Positions 16,653 to 25,271 of a DNA stretch of 42,155 nucleotides are shown piece after piece (position 1 is the stretch's first letter; each line of letters begins with the position of its first letter). The translations under genes and the position numbers were made by a program. Location: NCBI GenBank assembly GCA_023449275.1, contig JAEXJM010000036.1, forward strand, positions 1 to 42,155, read 5' to 3'. The notes beneath the pieces are model-generated. The model made no database searches and was not told where the DNA came from. It saw nothing but the letters and a program-made list of their open reading frames with translations. The DNA is from Pseudomonadota bacterium (GTDB taxonomy: Bacteria; Pseudomonadota; Gammaproteobacteria; Burkholderiales; Burkholderiaceae_D).

Positions 16653-16721
16653 TTGCCTGATTTTTATGGCAATAATCAGGCAACAGATGAATGATTCCCG
16701 AACAGATGAAGGGATCATTCA
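16653..16721 (+). repeat. Tandem hairpins and a 10-bp direct repeat in the trpB leader
   Basis: A perfect 10-bp stem (16653-16662 with 16674-16683) is followed by a second stem with one bulge (16688-16699 with 16711-16721). AACAGATGAA occurs twice, at 16682-16691 and 16701-16710. The first 5' arm TTGCC can pair with either of two GGCAA copies (16668-16672 or 16679-16683). The region lies 27-95 bases before the trpB ATG. No Trp-rich leader ORF and no U-tract are present. Confidence 0.5.
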
Positions 16722-16747
16722 CAAATGAATTGAAAATGGGAGAAAGT

Positions 16748-17950
16748 ATGGCGCAGGAATTTTTGGAAATGCCTGACAAGGACGGTTTCTTTGGTGAATT
16801 TGGCGGGCAGATGATTCCGCCTGAATTGAAAGCGGTGATGGATGATATCGCAAAGGCCTACGAAGAGGTTCGCAATTCAAGGGAATTTCAGGATGAACTG
16901 TCTGACCTTTATACCCATTATGTGGGTCGTCCCAGTCCTATCTTCTATGCAAAAAGACTGACGGAACGTCAGGGTGGGGCACGTATCTTCCTGAAGCGTG
17001 AAGACCTCAACCATACCGGCGCCCATAAAATCAATCACTGTCTGGGACAGGCTTTGCTCGCCAAGCATATGGGCAAGACGAAAGTCATCGCTGAAACCGG
17101 TGCCGGGCAGCATGGCGTGGCCATGGCGACGGCATGTGCGCTGGTCGGTATCCCCTGCGAAATCCATATGGGCGAAATTGATATCGCGAAAGAGCACCCG
17201 AACGTCACCAAAATGAAGATTCTGGGATGTGACCTGATCTCTGTCTCCCGTGGAACCAAAACGCTGAAAGATGCGGTCGACAGCGCTTTTGAAGAATATC
17301 TGAAAGATCCGAAAAACTTCCTGTATGCGATCGGGTCCGTTGTCGGGCCTCATCCGTTCCCTAAAATGGTCCGTGACTTCCAGAGCATTGTCGGCAAGGA
17401 AGCGCGTGAACAGTTCCTGCAGCGGGAAAACAAACTGCCGGATGTCGTGACAGCCTGCGTTGGTGGCGGTTCCAATGCGATTGGCATTTTTACGGAATTC
17501 CTGCCGGATGAATCCGTCAGACTGGTCGGTATCGAACCGGCCGGAAAGGGGCTCGATACACCGGATCACGCGGCAACCTTGAGCCTTGGGACGAAAGGTA
17601 TACTGCATGGTTTCAAATGCTATAGTCTGCAGGATGAAAAAGGCAATCCGTTGCCTGTTTATTCGATTGCTTCCGGACTGGATTATCCGGGTGTCGGCCC
17701 ACAGCACTGTTATCTGAAGGATATCGGTCGCGTTCAGTACGAAGCGATAACGGACAAGGAATGTCTGGACGCTTTTCTTGTCCTGTCGCGTATCGAAGGC
17801 ATTATCCCTGCGCTGGAAAGTTCCCATGCCGTGGCCTATGCCATGAAAGTCGCCAAGGAACTGGGCCCGGACAAGACCATTCTGGTCAACCTTTCCGGAA
17901 GAGGCGACAAGGACGCTGATTTCATCGCCAATTATCTCGGAATCAACTGA
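16748..17950 (+). CDS. trpB: Tryptophan synthase beta chain (atypical, stand-alone)
   Basis: A 400-residue pyridoxal-phosphate enzyme that condenses indole and serine to tryptophan. The PLP lysine lies in HTGAHKINH, the catalytic Glu in AETGAGQHG, the phosphate loop is GGGSNAIG, and LSGRGDKD is near the end. The ATG at 16748 has GGAG seven bases upstream; open frame extends to 16691. Where common TrpB has a QALNVFRMKLLGA-like segment this one has HPNVTKMKILGCDL. trpA and trpF are not adjacent. This suggests a diverged subtype, perhaps acquired or a second copy. Confidence 0.88.
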   Translation: MAQEFLEMPDKDGFFGEFGGQMIPPELKAVMDDIAKAYEEVRNSREFQDELSDLYTHYVGRPSPIFYAKRLTERQGGARIFLKREDLNHTGAHKINHCLGQALLAKHMGKTKVIAETGAGQHGVAMATACALVGIPCEIHMGEIDIAKEHPNVTKMKILGCDLISVSRGTKTLKDAVDSAFEEYLKDPKNFLYAIGSVVGPHPFPKMVRDFQSIVGKEAREQFLQRENKLPDVVTACVGGGSNAIGIFTEFLPDESVRLVGIEPAGKGLDTPDHAATLSLGTKGILHGFKCYSLQDEKGNPLPVYSIASGLDYPGVGPQHCYLKDIGRVQYEAITDKECLDAFLVLSRIEGIIPALESSHAVAYAMKVAKELGPDKTILVNLSGRGDKDADFIANYLGIN

Positions 17951-18733
17951 TCAGATATCTGCGTCATACCGTATGGTAAGGGGGGCGTGGTCTGAAAAGC
18001 GCTCCTCCTTGTAGATTCCGGCCGATACCGCTTTGCTGGCAATACCGGGGGTAGCAATCTGGTAATCGATTCGCCATCCGACATTTTTTGCATAGGCCTG
18101 TCCCCGGTTGCTCCACCATGTGTATGCCTCACCTGTCGTGTCCGGGTGCAGCATGCGATAGACATCGACCCATCCCAGCTCGTCGAATACATGGGTCAGC
18201 CATGCCCGTTCTTCCGGCAGGAAGCCGGAATTCTTCTGGTTGCTTTTCCAATTTTTCAGATCGATTTCCTTGTGAGCGATATTCCAGTCACCGCAAATAA
18301 TGAATTCACGGCCGCTTTCTTTCAGTTTCTTCAGATACGGATAAAATTCGTCCATGAACCGGAATTTGGCTTGCTGGCGTTCCGGTGAGGAAGAGCCTGA
18401 GGGGGCATAAAGGGAAACGAGGCTGAAATCACGGAAATCACACTGAATGTACCGACCCTCCCGATCGAATTCCTGACTGCCGAATCCATGTTCAACATGA
18501 TCGGGTGCCGTTTTTGTGTAAATACCCGTTCCCGAGTAACCTTTCTTGTCCGCGCATTCAAAGTATCCCTGATAGCCAGCCGGTGAAGCGACGGCAGGAA
18601 TGATATCGCATGACTGTGCCTTGATTTCCTGAAGACAGACGAAGTCGGAACCGGACTTGTCCATCCAGTCGAGAAATCCTTTCTTCACGGCGGAACGAAT
18701 GCCGTTCAGGTTGATGCTTGTAATTGAGAACAT
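17951..18733 (-). CDS. xth: Exodeoxyribonuclease III
   Basis: A 260-residue AP endonuclease/3' exonuclease of the ExoIII family for base-excision repair. It starts SITSINLNGIRSA. Catalytic motifs include CLQEIKAQ (metal-binding Glu), VSLYAPSG, ICGDWNIAH (Asp-x-Asn pair) and, at the end, RIDYQ and FSDHAPLTI with the catalytic Asp-His. The ATG at 18733 has an AAAGG site; the frame extends to 18790 without family similarity. Its stop codon shares the palindrome TGATCA with the trpB stop; the two genes abut without a gap. Confidence 0.93.
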   Translation of the reverse strand: MFSITSINLNGIRSAVKKGFLDWMDKSGSDFVCLQEIKAQSCDIIPAVASPAGYQGYFECADKKGYSGTGIYTKTAPDHVEHGFGSQEFDREGRYIQCDFRDFSLVSLYAPSGSSSPERQQAKFRFMDEFYPYLKKLKESGREFIICGDWNIAHKEIDLKNWKSNQKNSGFLPEERAWLTHVFDELGWVDVYRMLHPDTTGEAYTWWSNRGQAYAKNVGWRIDYQIATPGIASKAVSAGIYKEERFSDHAPLTIRYDADI

Positions 18734-18762
18734 GGCCTTTTTGAGTAACTGAAAACAGGATG

Positions 18763-18790
18763 ATACTAAAAATAAAACGAACGTGTGCAA
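18763..18790 (-). promoter_or_regulatory. Possible promoter for xth
   Basis: On the minus strand, TTGCAC (18790-18785) and TAGTAT (18768-18763) are 16 bp apart, upstream of the xth start at 18733. The match is moderate. Confidence 0.35.
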
Positions 18791-18854
18791 ACTACCTCTT
18801 CGTTGAACGACACGTTACAATATCGTTGTTCTGTTTAAGAGATTGGGGATTGAA

Positions 18855-19523
18855 GTGAGTCAGTTAAGAGAAGAGTTTATCCGTTTTGCGGTCGATTGCG
18901 GTGTATTGCGTTTTGGGGAATTTGTCACGAAAGCAGGCAGGATGTCTCCCTATTTTTTCAATGCAGGTTTGTTCAATGACGGCCAGTCCTTGGGCAAGCT
19001 TGCGGATTATTATGCCGATACCCTGCTGGAATCGGGCGTTTCTTTCGATATGCTGTTCGGGCCGGCTTACAAGGGCATTCCTCTGGTGGCCGCTGTTGCG
19101 GTTTCACTGGCGAAGAAAGGACGTAATGTCTCGTTTGCCTACAATCGCAAGGAAGCAAAAGACCATGGCGAAGGTGGCGTGATTGTCGGTGCACCTTTAA
19201 AGGGTAAGGTTGTGATTATCGATGACGTGATTTCGGCTGGCACTTCCGTGAACGAGTCCGTCAATATCATTCGAGGTGCCGATGCGACGCCGGGTGTCGT
19301 TCTGATCGCTCTTGACCGGATGGAACGCTCCGGCAAGGACGATGCCCTTTCCGAACTTTCCGCCGTTCAGGAAGTGCAAAAAGCATATGATATGCCTGTA
19401 TTGTCGATCGCCAATCTGGATGATCTTCTGGGATATCTGGAAAAAGCCGGCGCATCTCCGGAAATGACGCAGTACCAGAAAGCAGTCAAGGCCTACCGCG
19501 ACAAATATGGTTCTGTAAAATGA
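18855..19523 (+). CDS. pyrE: Orotate phosphoribosyltransferase
   Basis: A 222-residue enzyme that converts orotate and PRPP to orotidine 5'-phosphate in pyrimidine synthesis. The PRPP-binding motif is VVIIDDVISAGTS. GRMSPYFFNAG and FGPAYKGIPL are typical OPRTase segments. The start is taken as GTG at 18855 because GGGGA lies six bases upstream; a TTG at 18843 would add four residues, and no ATG is available. A strong intrinsic terminator follows directly. The gene is divergent from xth. Confidence 0.94.
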   Translation: MSQLREEFIRFAVDCGVLRFGEFVTKAGRMSPYFFNAGLFNDGQSLGKLADYYADTLLESGVSFDMLFGPAYKGIPLVAAVAVSLAKKGRNVSFAYNRKEAKDHGEGGVIVGAPLKGKVVIIDDVISAGTSVNESVNIIRGADATPGVVLIALDRMERSGKDDALSELSAVQEVQKAYDMPVLSIANLDDLLGYLEKAGASPEMTQYQKAVKAYRDKYGSVK

Positions 19524-19525
19524 CA

Positions 19526-19551
19526 AAAAAGCCCCTGAAAGGGGCTTTTTC
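19526..19551. terminator. Bidirectional intrinsic terminator between pyrE and moeB
   Basis: AAAAAGCCCC and GGGGCTTTTT pair around a short TGAAA-type loop, starting just after the pyrE TGA. The A and T runs serve both the rightward pyrE transcript and the leftward moeB transcript. Confidence 0.85.
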
Positions 19552-19564
19552 TTTTGGCTGGTGA

Positions 19565-20326
19565 TTACTTGCTGCCATGTCGGCCCGAGCAGACAGGACA
19601 TTCAGGATTGCGGTCTATCTGGATACGTGTCCATTCCATCGTTAGCGCATCCAAAAGCAGCAATGATCCAGCCAGTGGTTTTCCGATACCGGCAGCAAGT
19701 TTCAGGGCCTCGGCCGCTTGCATGGTGCCGATGATACCGACCAGCGGCGCGAATACGCCAACTTGCGCAGCTTTCAGATCCTCGAAATGCTGGTCTTCAG
19801 AAAACAGGCAAGCGTAACAGGGCGAGTTTTTCTGGTGTGGATCGTAAACGGAAATTTGTCCATCGAACTGGACAACGGCTCCGGATACCAGTGGAACTCC
19901 TGCTGCCATACAGGCACGATTGATAGTCAGGCGTGTCTTGAAATTGTCTGTACAGTCCAGTACGACATCTGCAGTTCTGACAAGTTCCGGCAAAGATGTT
20001 TCATCCATGCGGTCGGTGATCGTCATGATATCGATCGTCGGGTTGATGCCGGTGAGCGTCTGTTTTCCGGACATGGCCTTGTTTTGGCCGATACGGTCGG
20101 TCGTATGCAGAATCTGGCGCTGGAGATTGGTCAGTTCGACCTGATCATCGTCGACCAGTGTCAGTTTCCCGAAACCGCCAGAGGCCAGATACATGGAAGC
20201 AGGAGAACCCAGTCCTCCTGCTCCGATGATCAATGCATGTGAACGGGCGATTCTTTCCTGACCTTCAAAACCAAGATCTTTCAGCAGGATGTGACGCGAA
20301 TAGCGTACTTTCTGTTCTTCATTCAT
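19565..20326 (-). CDS. moeB: MoeB/ThiF/HesA family adenylyltransferase
   Basis: A 253-residue E1-like enzyme that adenylates the C-terminal glycine of a small sulfur carrier (MoaD or ThiS). The nucleotide-binding GAGGLGS is at residues 35-41. The Arg-finger region NLQRQILH, DCTDNF, SGAVVQFDGQ and two zinc-binding CxxC pairs (CYAC and CPVC near the C-terminus) are present. No C-terminal rhodanese domain. Which carrier it serves, molybdopterin synthase or thiamin, cannot be told here. It is the last gene of the gpmA-envC-ctpA-moeB group. Confidence 0.88.
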   Translation of the reverse strand: MNEEQKVRYSRHILLKDLGFEGQERIARSHALIIGAGGLGSPASMYLASGGFGKLTLVDDDQVELTNLQRQILHTTDRIGQNKAMSGKQTLTGINPTIDIMTITDRMDETSLPELVRTADVVLDCTDNFKTRLTINRACMAAGVPLVSGAVVQFDGQISVYDPHQKNSPCYACLFSEDQHFEDLKAAQVGVFAPLVGIIGTMQAAEALKLAAGIGKPLAGSLLLLDALTMEWTRIQIDRNPECPVCSGRHGSK

Positions 20327-20349
20327 CGCTTTTCCAATCCGTTGCCGGC

Positions 20350-21771
20350 TTATTTTTTCCTGGTTTCGTCGTGTTTCTTTTCGTCCGGTTTGGCTTTGGA
20401 CAGCTGAACGGGTTTACCTTTCAGATGGTTCAAGGCCTGCATCAGCTGGAAGTCTTTCCTGGTACCATATTCAATCGGTTTATAGTTTTTGGCCGATTCA
20501 AGCAACTTGATTTCTTCCTCCGTATTCAGCCGGTCTTCATTTTTGACCTCATCCGAACCGTTGGAAAGATGTTTTGACAGGTCGGCTTCACGAAGACGCA
20601 AACCGTTGATACCATCGCCTTCGGCCGTTTCATCGACCATCAGATCCGGCACAATGCCTTTGGCCTGAATGGAACGTCCGTTTGGCGTGTAATAGCGGGC
20701 AGTCGTCAGCTTGACGGCAGTGTCCTTGGATAATGGGCGGATCGTTTGTACCGAGCCCTTGCCGAACGTCTGTGTTCCCATGATGGTGGCACGTTTGTGA
20801 TCCTGAAGCGCACCGGCAACGATTTCAGAAGCTGAGGCTGAGCCGATATTGACCAGCACGACGACCGGAACGGTCTTGATTTGAGGCGGCAGTTTTGCCA
20901 GAGGGTCATTCAGAGTCCGGCCTGCATAGTATTCCGGACGGGCGTAAAAGATCGCTTTGGATTCCGGCAATTGCCCATTGGTCGATACGACGACGGAATC
21001 CTGTGGCAGGAAGATGGAGGAAACCCCGATCGCCCCCGGCAGGATACCGCCAGGATCGTTCCTGAGGTCGAGAACGACCCCCTTGATGTTCGGGTTTTTG
21101 GCGTAGAGCTTGTTGATATGGTTGACCAGGTCTTCTACCGTCGGTTCCTGAAACATGGATACACGCAGCCAGGCATATCCCGGTTCGATCATTTTGGATT
21201 TGACGCTTTTGACCTGGATTTCTTCACGGACAAGGGTGATGACGATCGGTTTTGTCACATTTTTGCGGGCAATCGTCAAAGTGATTTTGGTATTGGGTTC
21301 ACCACGCATTTTTTTGACAGCGGCATCAAGCGTCATGTCCTTGACCGAAGCGCCGTCCAGCTTGGTGATCAGATCACCCGGTTTGATGCCGGCACGGTAA
21401 GCCGGGGTGTCTTCAATCGGCGAGATGACCTTGACGTAGCCGTCTTCAGTACCGACTTCGATTCCGAGGCCACCGAATTTGCCAAGCGTACCTTCCTTGA
21501 GTTCCTGAAAGGCGTTTTTGTCGAGGTAGGCTGAATGGGGGTCAAGTGAACTGACCATACCGGAGATGGCATCAGTCAACAGTTTTTTGTCTTCGACAGG
21601 TTCGACATAGTCGGATTTGATCAGTCCGAATACGTCTGCCAGTTGTCTCAATTCATCAAGAGGAAGAGGAGCCGTCTGCTTCTGGGCCATGGCAGAGAAT
21701 TGTACCGACGCGAAAATGCCGAGGATCACCCCGAGCCCCACCAGCAGAATGTTACGAAATTTGTTGCGCAT
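20350..21771 (-). CDS. S41 family C-terminal processing peptidase (CtpA type)
   Basis: A 473-residue periplasmic serine protease. An N-terminal signal or anchor segment (ILLVGLGVILGIFAS) is followed by the S41 N-terminal segment, a PDZ domain (about residues 95-180) and the protease core. The catalytic Ser is in VNIGSASASEIVAGAL and the Lys in GTQTFGKGSVQT. The C-terminal tail is Lys/Asp-rich. Such enzymes trim C-termini of envelope proteins and often act with cell-wall hydrolases. It lies four bases from envC, so a functional link to EnvC is plausible. Confidence 0.9.
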   Translation of the reverse strand: MRNKFRNILLVGLGVILGIFASVQFSAMAQKQTAPLPLDELRQLADVFGLIKSDYVEPVEDKKLLTDAISGMVSSLDPHSAYLDKNAFQELKEGTLGKFGGLGIEVGTEDGYVKVISPIEDTPAYRAGIKPGDLITKLDGASVKDMTLDAAVKKMRGEPNTKITLTIARKNVTKPIVITLVREEIQVKSVKSKMIEPGYAWLRVSMFQEPTVEDLVNHINKLYAKNPNIKGVVLDLRNDPGGILPGAIGVSSIFLPQDSVVVSTNGQLPESKAIFYARPEYYAGRTLNDPLAKLPPQIKTVPVVVLVNIGSASASEIVAGALQDHKRATIMGTQTFGKGSVQTIRPLSKDTAVKLTTARYYTPNGRSIQAKGIVPDLMVDETAEGDGINGLRLREADLSKHLSNGSDEVKNEDRLNTEEEIKLLESAKNYKPIEYGTRKDFQLMQALNHLKGKPVQLSKAKPDEKKHDETRKK

Positions 21772-21774
21772 GTA

Positions 21775-23154
21775 TCACCTAGTCGATATCCAGTCCGAAG
21801 GGTTTAAAGCCTGTCCACTACGTCGTAATTCGAAGTATAACCCGGTTTCACCGTTTTCACCGCTGTTGCCTGCCGTAGCGACGGTTTCGCCATTGCTGAC
21901 AGTATCGCCCACCCGTTTGTTAAGGGATTGAGCATTCCCATAAATCGTCATGTAATGGTCACCGTGGTCGATAATGATCAATTTTCCGAAACCGCGGAGA
22001 GTGTCGGCGAAAATGACTTTGCCTTCCGCAACGGAATGAACCGGTGCGCCGGCAGGGGATTTGATGAATATGCCTTTCCAGCTTGGGCCATCGGCTCGTT
22101 TCATGCCATATCTGGCCGTGATCGTCCCCTGTACAGGCATACGCAGGGAACCCCGTTTCCTGCCGAATGCGCTTGCAGTATCCGCCTTGTATGGCGTTTC
22201 CCGAATGATTTCAGCCTGCGACTGTTTTTGTGAGCGGGATCTTCGGGCTGACTGCCTGGTCTGTTTTGCCTGTTTTCTGGCTTGCTGTTCAGCCAGACGT
22301 GCTCTTTTTTCAGCGGCTTTTCTTTGTTCTTCAATTTTCCTGGACAGACGGTCGACCAGTCCAGCCAGGCGCTTTTCGTCCTGCGCAAGGCGTTCGGCTT
22401 CTTTTTTCTGGTGGCTTAACTTGTCTGACAGTTGTGCGACCAGTGCGGCATGGTGTGCTTTCTCCCTTTCGAGAAGCTGTTTCTTTTCGCTGGTCCTGCT
22501 GACGATTTTTTCCAGTTCCTGCCGGGTTGTCCTTGTCTCGTTTTTCTTGGCGTCAACTGTCTTGATGTTCTGGCGAAGGGATGCGATCAGTTGTGAATAC
22601 GCTGTCGAATAATAGTTCATGTATTGCATCTCACGACTGATCCGGTTGGGATTATCGCCGGAAAACAGCAGCTTCATCCGGTCTTCACCGCCGGATACGT
22701 ATTGTTGCTGCATCAGTTTTGCCAGTTGCTTTTGCTGTTTTGCGACCGTTGCCGAGAGCTGTGCCTGTTCGGAAGAAAGCTGAGCCAGCTTGTTTTCTGT
22801 GGCCGTTTTCTTTTGGCCGAGTTCCGCGAGAGAACGTTCCGTCGTCGAAATGGCTTTCTGGGATTGGGTCAGCGCTTCACTGGCCTTGCTTTTGGCGACT
22901 TCGGTTTTCCCGATTTCCTTTTTCAGGGTATTCAATCGGGTATGGACTTTTTTCTGTTCGGTTTCAGCCGCCTTTTTCTGTCTGGCAGGATCGGCCGTTT
23001 TTTTGATGGGTGTTTTGGACTTGCCACGCCTGGGTGTGGTTTTCTTGCTGGCCTGTTTCTGTCTGGTGGTTTCCGTTCTTTGTCTGGCGTGAACAGACAG
23101 CGACGAGGCTGCCGCATAGACAAGCAGGAAGAGGAAAAAGAGTGCTTTTTTCAT
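21775..23154 (-). CDS. envC: EnvC-like murein hydrolase activator (M23/LytM domain, coiled coil)
   Basis: A 459-residue protein starting at the ATG at 23154, where a signal peptide begins (KKALFFLFLLVYAAASS); the upstream frame to 23322 is non-coding in appearance. A Lys/Arg/Thr-rich segment is followed by a long coiled coil and a C-terminal LytM domain. The metallopeptidase ligands look lost: GIFI stands at the usual GxDI site and LYFEL replaces HxFEL. That fits EnvC proteins, which activate amidases and do not cut peptidoglycan themselves. It lies between gpmA and ctpA on the leftward strand. Confidence 0.85.
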   Translation of the reverse strand: MKKALFFLFLLVYAAASSLSVHARQRTETTRQKQASKKTTPRRGKSKTPIKKTADPARQKKAAETEQKKVHTRLNTLKKEIGKTEVAKSKASEALTQSQKAISTTERSLAELGQKKTATENKLAQLSSEQAQLSATVAKQQKQLAKLMQQQYVSGGEDRMKLLFSGDNPNRISREMQYMNYYSTAYSQLIASLRQNIKTVDAKKNETRTTRQELEKIVSRTSEKKQLLEREKAHHAALVAQLSDKLSHQKKEAERLAQDEKRLAGLVDRLSRKIEEQRKAAEKRARLAEQQARKQAKQTRQSARRSRSQKQSQAEIIRETPYKADTASAFGRKRGSLRMPVQGTITARYGMKRADGPSWKGIFIKSPAGAPVHSVAEGKVIFADTLRGFGKLIIIDHGDHYMTIYGNAQSLNKRVGDTVSNGETVATAGNSGENGETGLYFELRRSGQALNPSDWISTR

Positions 23155-23215
23155 GCATTTTGCGAGGCAAAACCGAATCGGTTCATTTTGCCTCAAAAAG
23201 GTAGCTGTCGCAAAA

Positions 23216-23962
23216 TCAACTTGCGCTGCCCTGTGCTTCGACTTCCTGAAGTGCCTCGGCAATTTGTGCCGGATCGCCAAGGAAATAATGACGTATCGGT
23301 TTGAGGTCGTCGTCCAGTTCATATACCAACGGTTGTCCGGTCGGTATATTCAGCAGGGCGATATCCTTGTCGCTGATACCATCCAGTTCCTTGATCAGGG
23401 CGCGCAGGCTGTTGCCATGGGCGGCCACAAGAATGCGTTTTCCCTTGCGGATTTCCGGTGCGATCGATTCGAGCCATAAGGGTTTGACGCGCGCGACCGT
23501 GTCTTTCAGGCTTTCCGTCAGGGGAATTTGTTCACGATTCAAAGAGGCGTAGGCAGGGTCGTTATAGGATGTTCTCGGATCACCGGGATGGAGTGGCTCG
23601 GCAGCGACTTCGTAGCTTCTGCGCAACATATGAACCTGGTGTTCACCATATTTTCTGGCGGTTTCAGCCTTGTTCAGACCCTGGAGCGCACCGTAATGGC
23701 GTTCATTCAGATGCCAGTCGCAAACGACCGGTACCCACATGAGATCCATTTCATCGAGCACGATCCACAGGGTTCTGATGGCTCTTTTCAGCACAGAAGT
23801 GTAGGCCAGATCAAATTCGAAACCGGCTTCCCGCAAGATGCGACCAGCAGCGCGGGCTTCTTTCTTGCCCCTTTCGGTCAGGTCCACATCAGTCCAGCCG
23901 GTAAACCGGTTTTCAAAATTCCAGATGGACTGCCCATGCCGCATGAAAACTATTTTATGCAT
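23216..23962 (-). CDS. gpmA: 2,3-bisphosphoglycerate-dependent phosphoglycerate mutase
   Basis: A 248-residue histidine phosphatase-fold enzyme interconverting 3- and 2-phosphoglycerate. The phosphohistidine motif is MRHGQSIWN with His9. TGWTDVDLTERG, LNERHYGALQGLNK (catalytic Glu) and VAAHGNSLRALIK (second His) are all conserved. Length equals the family norm. It is the first gene of the leftward group gpmA-envC-ctpA-moeB and is divergent from the rhodanese gene with a 95-bp gap that contains a TATAAT at 24011-24016. Confidence 0.96.
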   Translation of the reverse strand: MHKIVFMRHGQSIWNFENRFTGWTDVDLTERGKKEARAAGRILREAGFEFDLAYTSVLKRAIRTLWIVLDEMDLMWVPVVCDWHLNERHYGALQGLNKAETARKYGEHQVHMLRRSYEVAAEPLHPGDPRTSYNDPAYASLNREQIPLTESLKDTVARVKPLWLESIAPEIRKGKRILVAAHGNSLRALIKELDGISDKDIALLNIPTGQPLVYELDDDLKPIRHYFLGDPAQIAEALQEVEAQGSAS

Positions 23963-24057
23963 AATCGAAATGAATATTAGTTATCTCGAATGTCTCGTGT
24001 CTTTCTATTTTATAATGTATCAGTTTGATTATCGTTGACTTCTAGCAGGTATATCTC

Positions 24058-24456
24058 GTGAATTTTATTAAAGACAACATTTTTTTGATTTGTGTGGCCT
24101 TGTATTGTATCGGGGCGCTGGCGTGGCCTTTTATCCGGAAAGGGGCGAAAATTTCCCATGCCGAAGCGACAAGAATGATCAATAAAGGCAAAACAACCAT
24201 TATAGACATTCGCAATGTGAAACAGTATCAGGCCGGACATATTCTGAATGCGGTTCATGTTCCCCTGTCCGATCTTGAGGAAAGGCTCCCCAAACTTGAT
24301 AAATTCAAGGGGCAGACTATTATTGTGGTTGACGAGTCGGGAAAGGATTCCGGCAAGGCAGCGTCCATTCTGCAGAATGCCGGGTTCAAACCGGTCAACA
24401 GCCTGCAAGGTGGCATGGAAAAATGGGTCGGTGAAGGTTTGCCGGTCACTAAATAG
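24058..24456 (+). CDS. Membrane-anchored rhodanese-like protein lacking the catalytic Cys
   Basis: A 132-residue protein that starts at GTG (24058). One N-terminal transmembrane helix (IFLICVALYCIGALAWPF, residues 8-25) is followed by a single rhodanese domain with IIDIRNVKQYQAGHILNAVHVPL and LQGGMEKWVGEGLPV. In the active-site loop, where rhodaneses have Cys, the sequence is VVDESGKDSGKAA with Asp92. Sulfur transfer by the usual persulfide route is therefore unlikely. It may be a binding or scaffold protein. It starts the rhodanese-grxC-secB-gpsA group; the next gene is 15 bases away. Confidence 0.88.
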   Translation: MNFIKDNIFLICVALYCIGALAWPFIRKGAKISHAEATRMINKGKTTIIDIRNVKQYQAGHILNAVHVPLSDLEERLPKLDKFKGQTIIVVDESGKDSGKAASILQNAGFKPVNSLQGGMEKWVGEGLPVTK

Positions 24457-24471
24457 GAGAGGAATACGGTT

Positions 24472-24735
24472 ATGACGGCTAATGTCGTGATGTACAGTAC
24501 AACGGTTTGTCCTTATTGCCGGATGGCGGAACAGCTGTTGAAAAACCGTGGTGTCACGGAGATCAAAAAGATTCTTGTCGACGGTGATGAAAAGCTGCGT
24601 GCGGAAATGATGGAAAAAACCAATCGCCGCACAGTGCCGCAGATTTTTATCGGTGATACCCATGTCGGTGGTTTCGATGACCTGTCTGCGTTGGACAAGG
24701 CGGGTGGTCTGATGCCCCTGCTTGAAAAAGTTTAA
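24472..24735 (+). CDS. grxC: Glutaredoxin 3
   Basis: An 87-residue dithiol glutaredoxin. The redox motif is CPYC (Cys13, Cys16), followed by TVPQIFIGDTHVGGFDDL, the glutathione-binding cis-Pro and GG segments. It reduces disulfides and mixed disulfides with glutathione, which the gshA-gshB products in this window would supply. It has an AGGAG site upstream and is 29 bases before secB, the usual Burkholderiales order. Confidence 0.96.
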   Translation: MTANVVMYSTTVCPYCRMAEQLLKNRGVTEIKKILVDGDEKLRAEMMEKTNRRTVPQIFIGDTHVGGFDDLSALDKAGGLMPLLEKV

Positions 24736-24764
24736 CCATTTTATAAATATTATCCGGAGTAAAT

Positions 24765-25232
24765 ATGTCTTCCGAGGCTACTCAACCCGTTTTTCATATC
24801 CAAAGCGTTTATTTAAAAGATTTGTCCCTTGAACAGCCCAATTCCCCGGCTATTTTTCTGGAAAAACAGATGCCGGAGCTGGAAGTGGCGATCAATGTCG
24901 GCTTCGAAGCGTTGGGAGAAACGACGTTTGAATCGACAGTAACGGCAACCGTTACTGCCAAGATCGGTGAAAAGACCGCTTATCTGGTTGAAGGAAAACA
25001 GGCCGGTATTTTCGAAATCCGCGGTATTCCGAAAGAAGCGATGGATCAGATCCTTGCCATTTCTTGCCCTTCCATTATTTATCCCTATTTGCGGTCGAAT
25101 ATTGCCGACATGATTTTGAGGGCGGGATTCCCTCCGGTACATCTGGCTGAAATCAACTTCGAAACGTATTTCCAGGATCGTATGCAGGCACAGGCTCAGG
25201 CGGCACAGGCTGGTGAAACAAAACCCAACTGA
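24765..25232 (+). CDS. secB: Protein-export chaperone SecB
   Basis: A 155-residue cytosolic tetrameric chaperone that keeps preproteins unfolded and passes them to SecA. Family segments include FHIQSVYLKDLSLEQPN, YLVEGKQAGIFEI, CPSIIYPYLRSNIADMI and GFPPVHLAEINFE. The C-terminus is Gln/Ala-rich. An AGGAGT-like site lies upstream of the ATG. Its place between grxC and gpsA matches many proteobacteria. Confidence 0.96.
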   Translation: MSSEATQPVFHIQSVYLKDLSLEQPNSPAIFLEKQMPELEVAINVGFEALGETTFESTVTATVTAKIGEKTAYLVEGKQAGIFEIRGIPKEAMDQILAISCPSIIYPYLRSNIADMILRAGFPPVHLAEINFETYFQDRMQAQAQAAQAGETKPN

Positions 25233-25271
25233 TTCAGTCCATTCAGTTTTTCAGTACCGGAACGACAGAAA

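Noticed and set aside
22061..22612. 183-codon plus-strand Cys/Ser-rich ORF opposite envC
   Set aside because: Antisense shadow of the Lys/Arg/Gln-rich coiled coil of EnvC; no signal or motif of its own.
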